Positions 18,990 through 26,157 of a stretch of 64,000 bases of DNA are shown piece after piece; within the stretch, counting starts at the first letter, position 1, and every line of letters begins with the position of its first letter. Source of the stretch: Sedimentitalea sp039941015 (lineage in GTDB: Bacteria > Pseudomonadota > Alphaproteobacteria > Rhodobacterales > Rhodobacteraceae); assembly GCF_039941015.1 (NCBI RefSeq), contig NZ_JBDVFI010000103.1; one strand, written 5' to 3'. The notes below the pieces were generated by a model that worked only from the letters and a program-made list of their open reading frames with translations, was not told the origin of the DNA and searched no databases. The position numbers were made by a program, and so were the translations under genes.

Positions 18990-19138
18990 GCAGCTTCGCC
19001 GCCTGTGCCCGCAAAAGCACATCCTGAAGGTGTATTTGGCCAGTCTGGTATTCCGGACTTTCAAATTCGGGGATTTTGGGTGACGCTAGGTCAACGGTTA
19101 CTCCCCAACGAACCTTTTCTTCCTGTGGTTCGTTACCT

Positions 19139-19168
19139 CCCCCCGCCTCAGCAGCGGGGGGTCTTTCT
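19139..19168 (+). terminator. Rho-independent terminator, probably for pyrF
   Basis: CCCCCCGC (19139-19146) pairs with GCGGGGGG (19154-19161) around CTCAGCA, followed by TCTTTCTT. It lies about 150 bp after the pyrF stop, just before the end of the convergent NUDIX gene. Confidence 0.8.
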
Positions 19169-19179
19169 TGAAAAGATGG

Positions 19180-19587
19180 TTAACCAGCGCTCTCAGCCAA
19201 GTAACTGCGAAGCTGTACGGCGAAATGCGGCACCGCAAGCGGATGGTCGCAATAGACTTGTGGCGGCATCAGGCTCCACCCCTGCCCTTCGTCGCCAAAT
19301 TCGATCTTGTCCTGCATTTGTCGCGGCTGGTGCGCCGCAAAGAACCACACCGTCCCGTGCGGTCGCTGGTAGTGACGCGCCCAAACCAGATCACGCTCCT
19401 GCAAGGTCAGCCCGACCTCTTCAAAGGTTTCGCGCAGCGCACATTGCGCGGCGGATTCCAGTCCTTCACGCCCGCCACCGGGCAGGTCCCAATGATCCGG
19501 CCACGGGATGTCAGGCCGATCATCCCGACGGATCACCAAAAGGTCATCGCCCAAAAACAGGGCTAACTTGGCACCAGAAAACTCCAT
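19180..19587 (-). CDS. NUDIX hydrolase
   Basis: The 135-residue protein has a complete Nudix box spanning GGGREGLESAAQ to RETFEEVGL at about residues 38-61. This box binds the metal used to cleave a nucleoside diphosphate linked to another group. MutT-like 8-oxo-dGTP cleavage is possible, and the nearby translesion polymerase gene makes a damage role attractive, but the substrate cannot be deduced. It diverges from dinB, about 100 bp apart. Confidence 0.87.
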   Translation of the reverse strand: MEFSGAKLALFLGDDLLVIRRDDRPDIPWPDHWDLPGGGREGLESAAQCALRETFEEVGLTLQERDLVWARHYQRPHGTVWFFAAHQPRQMQDKIEFGDEGQGWSLMPPQVYCDHPLAVPHFAVQLRSYLAESAG

Positions 19588-19686
19588 TATCCGGGTATCG
19601 CCTCCGAGAATTGCGCTGACGCCGCAATGCGTCCTGCTGTACTATGTGCAGATATAGTAACGAATTGTGAAACGGACATCTCTCAC

Positions 19687-20943
19687 ATGCCCTCACTTTG
19701 CCGGGATTGCATGCACAGGGCGCAAAAAGAAGCGACCCGATGTGCAAAATGCGGCAGCCCGCGCATGCTGCGGCACCCGGAACTCTTTGATCTCAGCATT
19801 GCGCATATGGATTGCGACGCCTTTTATGCGTCGGTTGAAAAGCGCGACAACCCCGCTCTTGCGGATAAGCCGGTGATTATCGGCGGTGGTCGCCGGGGGG
19901 TCGTATCCACGGCTTGTTACGTTGCGCGCATACGCGGCGTGCATTCTGCGATGCCGATGTTTAAGGCGCTAAAGCTGTGCCCGGAAGCGGTGGTCATCAA
20001 GCCCCGGATGAACGCCTATGTCGAGGCCAGCCGCCAGATTCGCGCGATGATGGAAGAACTGACTCCGGCAATTCAACCATTGTCACTTGACGAAGCCTTC
20101 CTTGACCTCACCGGCACCACCCGCTTGCACGGTGCGCCGCCTGCCGTCATGCTCGCGCGCCTGATAAAGCGGATGAAAGACGAGTTGGGCCTCACCGGGT
20201 CGATCGGGCTGTCGCACAACAAGTTTCTGGCCAAAGTTGCCTCTGACCTTGACAAGCCGCGCGGCTTTTCGGTGATCGGCGAGGCCGAAACCGCAAGCTT
20301 TCTGCACGACAAGCCAGTGCGGCTGATCTGGGGCATCGGTCCCGCGGCACAGGCATCGCTGGACAAGGCGGGGATTCGGACGTTTTCGGACCTGCTGCGA
20401 TGGGACCGCGCCGCGCTTTCGGCCCGGTTCGGCGCGATGGGGGACAGGTTGTGGCATCTGGCGCGGGGTCAAGATCGTCGGCGCGTGTCTGCACATGAGC
20501 CGGTCAAATCAATCAGCAACGAAACCACGTTCTTTGAAGACACGGGTGATCCCGACCTTCTGGATGGCCACCTGTGGCGCATGGCCGAAAAGGTGTCAGA
20601 TCGCGCCAAGGCGAAACGCATTGCCGGGCGGGTCGTGACGCTCAAACTGAAACGCTCTGATCACAGCAGCCTGACACGTCGCCAATCCCTGCGCGACGCA
20701 ACACAGATGGCAGACACGATCTATCGCACCGCACGGGCTCTCTTTGATCAGACGATGGATCAAGGCCCGTTTCGTCTGCTGGGCTGCGGGCTGAGCGATC
20801 TGGTGCCGGAAACCGAGGCCGACAAATCGGGCGATCTGCTGGACCCCGGAGCCAGACAACGCAGCAGCGCCGAACGCGCCACCGATGCGATCCGCGAGAA
20901 ATTCGGGACCGACGCGATCAAAAAAGGACGGTCGCTGCGCTGA
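19687..20943 (+). CDS. dinB: DNA polymerase IV (Y-family, DinB) with an N-terminal CxxC...CxxC extension
   Basis: The 418-residue protein has the Y-family catalytic blocks: IAHMDCDAFYASVEKRDNP, CYVARIRGVHSAMPMF, and SLDEAFLDLTGT. It also has the helix-hairpin-helix GIGPAAQASLDKAGI and a C-terminal little-finger domain. Pol IV makes error-prone DNA past lesions. The first 30 residues, CRDCMHRAQKEATRCAKCG, hold two CxxC pairs 14 residues apart and look like a small zinc ribbon that E. coli DinB lacks. The ATG at 19687 includes this extension. A C-terminal clamp-binding motif is not obvious. Confidence 0.92.
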   Translation: MPSLCRDCMHRAQKEATRCAKCGSPRMLRHPELFDLSIAHMDCDAFYASVEKRDNPALADKPVIIGGGRRGVVSTACYVARIRGVHSAMPMFKALKLCPEAVVIKPRMNAYVEASRQIRAMMEELTPAIQPLSLDEAFLDLTGTTRLHGAPPAVMLARLIKRMKDELGLTGSIGLSHNKFLAKVASDLDKPRGFSVIGEAETASFLHDKPVRLIWGIGPAAQASLDKAGIRTFSDLLRWDRAALSARFGAMGDRLWHLARGQDRRRVSAHEPVKSISNETTFFEDTGDPDLLDGHLWRMAEKVSDRAKAKRIAGRVVTLKLKRSDHSSLTRRQSLRDATQMADTIYRTARALFDQTMDQGPFRLLGCGLSDLVPETEADKSGDLLDPGARQRSSAERATDAIREKFGTDAIKKGRSLR

Positions 20944-20963
20944 TACCTGGCGACAGCGTTACC

Positions 20964-22355
20964 TCACTCGGAAACCCACAGAGGCGCGTGGCCATCGACA
21001 CCCCGAATGGATTGATCTTCAATACGCCGTTGCGCAGCCAGTATGGGGGCATCAACTCCGGACTCCGCCTGAACCCGTGCATGCATCGCATCGCTCATGA
21101 CCAGCCGCACAGATAGATCGCGGCTCATCGCTTCGAGCCGGCTGGCGATGTTGACCGTGTTCCCGACCACCGCGAATTCAAGTCTGTTCGCCCCGACATC
21201 GCCCAGCACAACAGGCCCATAATGCAAGCCAAAGCTGACCTTTATCGGCGATTCACCCTGCGCCGTGCGTTCAGCATTCCACCTGTCTACGGCCTTGATC
21301 ATGCTATTGGCACACTCAAGGGCGTTACTGGCATCGCGATCTCCGGGCAATGGCGTGCCGAATGTGGCCATGAGTCCGTCACCCAAATACTTGTCCAGCG
21401 TCCCTTGATGGCGGAAAACCTCGGTTTCCATACGCGAATGAAAGGCGCGCAACGTCTCGATCAATTGTCGTGGAGAGCGGGTGGCGGCATAGGCCGTGAA
21501 CCCCACGATGTCCACGAACAGAACAGCAACATCATGGCTGCGTATCTGTTTGAGCGGGTCGTCGTTGTGTGACAATTCTTCGACGACATTTGGCGAGAAA
21601 TACCGCGAGAGATTGGTCCGTTCACGTTCCAGCGCGGCATTGTTCAAAAGCAACCGATTGAAACGCCGCACCGATACCGCCAAGGTAAAAGAGACGATCA
21701 GAAACACGATAATTTCCTGTATCCGCATCCCGAAATCAATACTGTTGGGATCAAGGAGGTGTGCCATTTTTGTATCGTGCCCAAACGCTTCCTGCGCCGC
21801 CGCCGTCAGTGCCGGGTCGGTCTTGCCAAACCACCAGACAAGCCCAAGCGCGATCAACCACATTATTGCTGTCCAGTTGCCAATCGCCATGATTGTCCGC
21901 CAGGAATAGGCCAGTGTCCCTGCGGCGAGAATGACGAAGAAAAAGCTGAAAGCCCCGAAACGATAGACCATCGCGGCTGGCCATCCGCTTTGGTCCAGCG
22001 GGTTCGGCAGTGCCAGTACGATCGTCATGACGAGCAATTCTATGAACAACAGAACCAACTCGACGGGCGATCGCCCGACACGACCGATACGCCGTTGCGC
22101 CCAGCCGGTGATCGCCAACGCCGCAAGCAACAATTCGTAATAGATCATCTCAAAGCTGAAATTCAGGAACGGCAACATGACCGCGATGACCGCAAGCGCA
22201 ATCCAGCGCGCCCGAACGGCCAGTTCCAGCCCCTCGCGTTTGTGCCTCTCCAGAGTCGCCTCGGTAAAACGATTGGCCGCGATCTCGGCATGTGTCGCGC
22301 CCGGGGGCAGATCGGCATCCGTGAAATCCGGCAGGCTCGGGTCAGTGGCTGTCAT
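20964..22355 (-). CDS. Membrane class III adenylate/guanylate cyclase
   Basis: The 463-residue protein has five or six membrane helices in residues 45-250 and a C-terminal class III cyclase domain. The metal-binding aspartates appear to be in LFVDIVGFT and the conserved GDGLMATFG loop follows. Such proteins make cAMP (or less often cGMP) at the inner membrane; the sensing signal is unknown. The ATG at 22355 follows GGAGTGAG and is preferred over a GTG four codons earlier. It converges with dinB and lies downstream of ccrM on the same strand, separated by a terminator. Confidence 0.88.
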   Translation of the reverse strand: MTATDPSLPDFTDADLPPGATHAEIAANRFTEATLERHKREGLELAVRARWIALAVIAVMLPFLNFSFEMIYYELLLAALAITGWAQRRIGRVGRSPVELVLLFIELLVMTIVLALPNPLDQSGWPAAMVYRFGAFSFFFVILAAGTLAYSWRTIMAIGNWTAIMWLIALGLVWWFGKTDPALTAAAQEAFGHDTKMAHLLDPNSIDFGMRIQEIIVFLIVSFTLAVSVRRFNRLLLNNAALERERTNLSRYFSPNVVEELSHNDDPLKQIRSHDVAVLFVDIVGFTAYAATRSPRQLIETLRAFHSRMETEVFRHQGTLDKYLGDGLMATFGTPLPGDRDASNALECANSMIKAVDRWNAERTAQGESPIKVSFGLHYGPVVLGDVGANRLEFAVVGNTVNIASRLEAMSRDLSVRLVMSDAMHARVQAESGVDAPILAAQRRIEDQSIRGVDGHAPLWVSE

Positions 22356-22438
22356 GACGGGACTCACTCCGATTGGTGTTCGCCCATGTTAAGGCGATGT
22401 GCCATGAGTTGTAACAACTAGAGCCTGAAACCCGCCAA

Positions 22439-22467
22439 ACGAAAAGAGCCCCGCCATAAGGCGGGGC
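22439..22467 (-). terminator. Rho-independent terminator of ccrM
   Basis: GCCCCGCC (22448-22455) and GGCGGGGC (22460-22467) form an 8-bp stem with a 4-nt loop. On the minus strand CTCTTTTC follows. It begins about 60 bp after the ccrM stop. Confidence 0.85.
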
Positions 22468-22525
22468 AAGTCAGGTGCCCCATGACAGGCCACAGGCACC
22501 GGCGGTAGCTCTGAATTTCGGTGGG

Positions 22526-23629
22526 TCAGTTCTGCATTTCGGCGCGAATCTGCTGGCGCAGAACGTCGATTGGCACCGTCTTGCCATCGCGCTTAAAGCA
22601 CCAGTAGGTCCAGCCATTGCAGCTCGGGGCGCCTTCCAGCGCGGCTCCGACCTGATGGATCGATCCTTTGACATCGCCGCCGATCAGGGTGCCGTCGGCA
22701 CGGACCTTGACCTTGTGACGCTTGTTCATCGAAAACAATTCTTCTCCGGGGCGCAGCATTCCGCGTTCGACAAGCTGGCCAAAGGGAACGCGCGGCTCGG
22801 CGCGTTTGCTGGCGCTGACCTGCAGGGCCTCGCGATCAAACTTGCGAACCTTGGCGATGCGCTTTTCTGCAACCTTGCGATAGGCCGCCTCGCGTTCGAT
22901 CCCGATAAAGTCCCGGCCCAGCATCTTGGCGACGGCACCGGTTGTGCCGGTTCCAAAGAACGGATCAAGCACGACATCGCCGGGCTTGGTCGTTCCGACA
23001 AGCACCCTGTGCAGCAGGCTTTCGGGTTTCTGCGTCGGATGTGCCTTGTCGCCGTTGTCATCCTTGAGGCGTTCATGCCCGGTACAGATCGGCAGCACCC
23101 AGTCACTGCGCATCTGGATGCCTTCGTTCAGCGATTTCAGCGCCTCGTAGTTGAACGTGTATTTCGCACCCTCGTCGCGGCTGGCCCAGATCATCGTCTC
23201 ATGCGCGTTGGTAAAGCGCTTGCCACGGAAATTCGGCATGGGGTTGGACTTGCGCCAAACCACATCATTCAGCACCCAATAACCCGCGTCCTGCAGCGCC
23301 GCTCCGACACGAAAGATGTTGTGATAACTGCCAATCACCCAGATTGCGCCGTTCGGCTTAAGAATGCGGCGGGCCGCAGCGAGCCATTCGCGAGTGAACT
23401 TGTCGTAGGCGGCAAATGACGAAAACTGATCCCAGTGATCGTCTACCGCATCCACCTGGCTGTTGTCGGGCCGGTGAAGGTCGCCGCGAAGTTGCAGGTT
23501 GTAGGGCGGGTCCGCAAAGATCAGGTCGACAGACGCCTCAGGCAGGCTGTTCATCGCCTCGACGCAATCGCCATCCATGATCGTGTTCAGTGGGAGCGCC
23601 GCAGCGCCCCTGGTATCGGTCTTGGTCAT
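22526..23629 (-). CDS. ccrM: Cell-cycle DNA adenine methyltransferase CcrM (GANTC)
   Basis: The 367-residue protein is closely similar to Caulobacter CcrM. It has DPPYNLQL at residues 40-47, then GGDLHRPDNS-like sequence, AIWVIGSYHNIFRVG, and DPFFGTGTTGAVA, which binds S-adenosylmethionine. The C-terminal CcrM-specific domain is complete (GGDVKGSIHQVGAALEG...CNGWTYW). It methylates adenine in GANTC and in Caulobacter its timed synthesis re-methylates the chromosome late in S phase. The motif order (DPPY before FGTG) is the beta class. Three GANTC sites lie in the leader. Confidence 0.96.
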   Translation of the reverse strand: MTKTDTRGAAALPLNTIMDGDCVEAMNSLPEASVDLIFADPPYNLQLRGDLHRPDNSQVDAVDDHWDQFSSFAAYDKFTREWLAAARRILKPNGAIWVIGSYHNIFRVGAALQDAGYWVLNDVVWRKSNPMPNFRGKRFTNAHETMIWASRDEGAKYTFNYEALKSLNEGIQMRSDWVLPICTGHERLKDDNGDKAHPTQKPESLLHRVLVGTTKPGDVVLDPFFGTGTTGAVAKMLGRDFIGIEREAAYRKVAEKRIAKVRKFDREALQVSASKRAEPRVPFGQLVERGMLRPGEELFSMNKRHKVKVRADGTLIGGDVKGSIHQVGAALEGAPSCNGWTYWCFKRDGKTVPIDVLRQQIRAEMQN

Positions 23630-23680
23630 TGTCTGCCTCTGTCCGTGGCGCTTTGTGCGCTCTGTGGTTGAGGCAAGGAT

Positions 23681-23720
23681 GAGTCAAAGGCGATTCGCCG
23701 TCAATTTCTTTTTTTGAATC
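23681..23720. promoter_or_regulatory. Cluster of three GANTC sites before ccrM
   Basis: GAGTC (23681-23685), GATTC (23692-23696) and GAATC (23716-23720) fall in 40 bp of the 89-bp gap between rnhB and ccrM; the last touches the rnhB stop. These are the sites CcrM itself methylates. In Caulobacter two GANTC sites in the ccrM leader reduce its transcription when methylated, so the same feedback is inferred here. Confidence 0.6.
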
Positions 23721-24351
23721 AGTGACTTATAGATTTATCTTGATACAAGATATTGTGTACCGGCTTGAACGAACGTCTATGGTGTGGGGTTACACCAAGA
23801 TTTTGAAGCGCCTCTCTGTGTCTTTTTGACGGGTATCCGGCGTTGGTCTCCCAGCCGTAGCCCGGATGCTGTTGCGCCAAATCCACCATGATGCGATCGC
23901 GCGATATTTTGGCAACTATCGACGCGGCCGCAATCGACACGGAACGGGCGTCACCCTTGATCACCGCCTCTGCCGGAATGGACAGTCCACGGGGGATCAT
24001 GTTGCCATCAATCAGCAGAAAGTCCGGTGCCGGCGACAGCCCCGCGACCGCCCGCTCCATCGCGAGATGGCTGGCGCGCAGAATGTTGATCTGGTCGATC
24101 TCCTCCACGCTGGCATGAGCAATGCTGACTTCGGCAACGCGGTGCAGTTCCGCATCAAGCAGGGCGCGCGCCTTGGCAGAGAGTTTCTTGGAGTCGTTCA
24201 GCCCCGGCGGAACCACCGCCATGTCCAGCACCACCGCCGCTGCGGTGACAGGACCTGCGAGCGGGCCGCGCCCGACCTCGTCAACGCCCGCGATACGAAG
24301 ATGGCCACGCTTGCGCGCGGCCTGTTCCAGACTGTCATCAGGTATGCTCAT
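23719..24351 (-). CDS. rnhB: Ribonuclease HII
   Basis: The protein has the RNase HII signature IAGVDEVGRGPLAGPV, with the acidic catalytic DE, and the later LIDGN and KGDARSVSIAAASIVAKISRDR blocks. It nicks at ribonucleotides in DNA and degrades RNA in RNA-DNA hybrids. The ATG at 24351 gives a family-like start (MSIPDDSLEQAARKRGH); an ATG ten codons upstream (24381) is also possible and neither has a strong ribosome site. It lies 89 bp upstream of ccrM, as in several Rhodobacteraceae. Confidence 0.93.
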   Translation of the reverse strand: MSIPDDSLEQAARKRGHLRIAGVDEVGRGPLAGPVTAAAVVLDMAVVPPGLNDSKKLSAKARALLDAELHRVAEVSIAHASVEEIDQINILRASHLAMERAVAGLSPAPDFLLIDGNMIPRGLSIPAEAVIKGDARSVSIAAASIVAKISRDRIMVDLAQQHPGYGWETNAGYPSKRHREALQNLGVTPHHRRSFKPVHNILYQDKSISH

Positions 24352-24458
24352 CAGGATGTGCTGACCCGATCCCTCCAGCATTGCAAGTGGAAAGCCACTT
24401 TACTGCGTTGGGCCAAAGCAGTCAGGCGTGCTGCTCTAACGCCAACGCAGCAGAAGCG

Positions 24459-24917
24459 CTACTTGTTGACGATCCGATACCCGTGCTCACGCAGGCACAG
24501 CGGCTCGTACCCGGTGCGGGAGATGTTGCGACCATCGAACCGCAGGCGGCAGGCCTGGGGCAACTGCGATGTAAAACGATAGTTGCTTTTCAGGCATTGC
24601 AGCCCCAGCAACCGCGACGGGCCACCATGCAGATTTTGATTGCTCAGGCATTTCCCCGGCAAGTTATAGCGTGCCGCCCGTTGCGGCAGAGGGCGCGGAC
24701 GAACCGAGTGATTGGTTGGCGGCGGGGCCGCGCGCGAAACGGTGGGGGCATCGTGTTTATCACGCGCATTATGAATCGCGATCCCCAGAATGGCGAGGGC
24801 GGCAAGACCGGTAATCGCACGGGCCGTGCCGTTTTCGCTGGCGCGGGCGGGCATTGCCGACAGGCTGGTGATACAAATGGCAGTGGAAACAATCAGGGCG
24901 ATAAAATTGCGGTTCAT
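24459..24917 (-). CDS. Secreted four-cysteine protein, unknown function
   Basis: The 152-residue protein has a signal peptide ending near MPARA (residue 26), then a short hydrophobic stretch (ARAITGLAALAILGIAIHNA). After a proline-rich linker there is a C-terminal domain of about 65 residues with four cysteines spaced as two likely disulfides. No catalytic motif is recognised. The ATG at 24917 follows AAAGGA. It stands alone between rnhB and the next gene group. Confidence 0.65.
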   Translation of the reverse strand: MNRNFIALIVSTAICITSLSAMPARASENGTARAITGLAALAILGIAIHNARDKHDAPTVSRAAPPPTNHSVRPRPLPQRAARYNLPGKCLSNQNLHGGPSRLLGLQCLKSNYRFTSQLPQACRLRFDGRNISRTGYEPLCLREHGYRIVNK

Positions 24918-25092
24918 GGGTCGGGTCCTTTCAAGTAGCGTTCTGTGCAACCCGATCTGCATGATCAGGCGATGACCCGACCGTCGGCCGAGGGCGGCCA
25001 GACAGGCAATATCGCCGGGATGTTATCGAATATCACCGCGCCAAATACCTGTGGTTATTGAATATCCGCCCGCCTCGGCGCATCGTGCAGTC

Positions 25093-25383
25093 ATGAAACA
25101 TCTCGCTCACATCCTGGCGCTGAGCCTACTTTTTGCTGCACCCGGAACAGCCCGCGCCGCTGACTGCTATGCCGACTACAAGGCCAAACAGGACAGCCCC
25201 CTCCGCCTGCATTACGGCGTCATGCAGTTGTCCGGTGCCTGCGACAAAGGGGCGGCAAAATCCGAATTGTCCGCGCGGCTGGCCCAGAACGGCTGGACGT
25301 TGTTGAACGTGTTGTCGGTGTTCGGTCCCGACGGGCTTGAGGAAAGGAAGGCCAATGCCGGACCCTACTATCTCCGTTTCTGA
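25093..25383 (+). CDS. Small secreted protein, unknown function
   Basis: The 96-residue protein has a clear signal peptide (LAHILALSLLFAAPGTARA) cut near residue 22. The short mature part has two cysteines, CYADYKAKQD and GACDKG, and ends NAGPYYLRF. I do not recognise the family. Its 3' end overlaps the start of the membrane winged-helix gene by 29 bp, so the two are likely made together and may work together. Confidence 0.7.
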   Translation: MKHLAHILALSLLFAAPGTARAADCYADYKAKQDSPLRLHYGVMQLSGACDKGAAKSELSARLAQNGWTLLNVLSVFGPDGLEERKANAGPYYLRF

Positions 25384-26056
25384 CACCCGCCGCTCCGGCA
25401 CCCGGATCGTGGCGTTCGGGATCGCGGCGATTGTCGCCGTCCTTGTGATTGCCGGGGCGTTTCTGTTTCTGACGCTGCCGGACGCCAATGCCTTTAATGC
25501 ACGTGTCGAACGGCTCTTTGTCGAAAATGATCTGACCACGCAGGCCGAAATCAAACTGCTGGAGATCCTTGCGCAGTCGGGCACGGCGTTCTCGGATACG
25601 TTGGCCAGCTACCGGACCGTCATCTTTGTATTGCTGATCTTTGCCACGGCGCTGTTGATCGCGGCACTGGTATTTCTGGTGATGCTGGTCACGCTGAACC
25701 GGCGCATGGCACAGATCGAGCGCACCGGGATTCAGGTCAATTCCCTGCTGATCAGCCGCGAAGAAAACACCGTCTATCTCAATAATCTCGACTTCAAACT
25801 GACGGCGGCTGCGATGGAAACACTGGCGGTATTGGCAGAGGCACGACTGGACGATGACGTGCTGTCCGGAGCCGAGATCGAAGCGGTGATTTCCGGGCGT
25901 GATGCAGCCGATTGTGACGAAGCGGCGGGTGCGACGCGAATCAAACGGCTTCGTGATACGCTGGGCAACCAGATGGTCAGCGCGTTGCTGGTCAAGAACA
26001 TCACGAAACGGGGCTATATGCTGTCCATCGAAAAGGATGTGATCCAGATGATCTGA
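25355..26056 (+). CDS. Membrane-anchored winged-helix (OmpR-type) protein
   Basis: The 233-residue protein has two membrane helices (about residues 17-42 and 86-112) around a 45-residue periplasmic loop. A cytoplasmic C-terminal domain follows, which fits an OmpR/PhoB winged helix: AAMETLAVLAEAR, then RIKRLRDTLGNQMVSALLVKNITKRGYML. This is the reverse order of ToxR or CadC, where the DNA-binding domain is N-terminal. It is probably a one-component membrane transcription regulator, but DNA binding is inferred. The ATG at 25355 follows GAGGAAAGGA. Confidence 0.72.
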   Translation: MPDPTISVSDTRRSGTRIVAFGIAAIVAVLVIAGAFLFLTLPDANAFNARVERLFVENDLTTQAEIKLLEILAQSGTAFSDTLASYRTVIFVLLIFATALLIAALVFLVMLVTLNRRMAQIERTGIQVNSLLISREENTVYLNNLDFKLTAAAMETLAVLAEARLDDDVLSGAEIEAVISGRDAADCDEAAGATRIKRLRDTLGNQMVSALLVKNITKRGYMLSIEKDVIQMI

Positions 26057-26073
26057 GCCACGACTCGTGGCTC
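26055..26073 (+). terminator. Hairpin after the winged-helix gene
   Basis: GAGCCACG (26055-26062) and CGTGGCTC (26066-26073) form a perfect 8-bp stem with a 3-nt loop right at the stop codon of the winged-helix gene. No T run follows, so it is a weak terminator at best. Confidence 0.4.
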
Positions 26074-26157
26074 CTTGGGCGACAAAGGCGGGTCAAGGTC
26101 TTGGAATGCACCGCAGGCGGCCCCATTTTGACCAATGCCCCGAGCGCAGGACCATTC

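Noticed and set aside
22475..23419. A 314-codon open frame opposite ccrM
   Set aside because: It is fully inside ccrM on the other strand, and ccrM has every expected motif.
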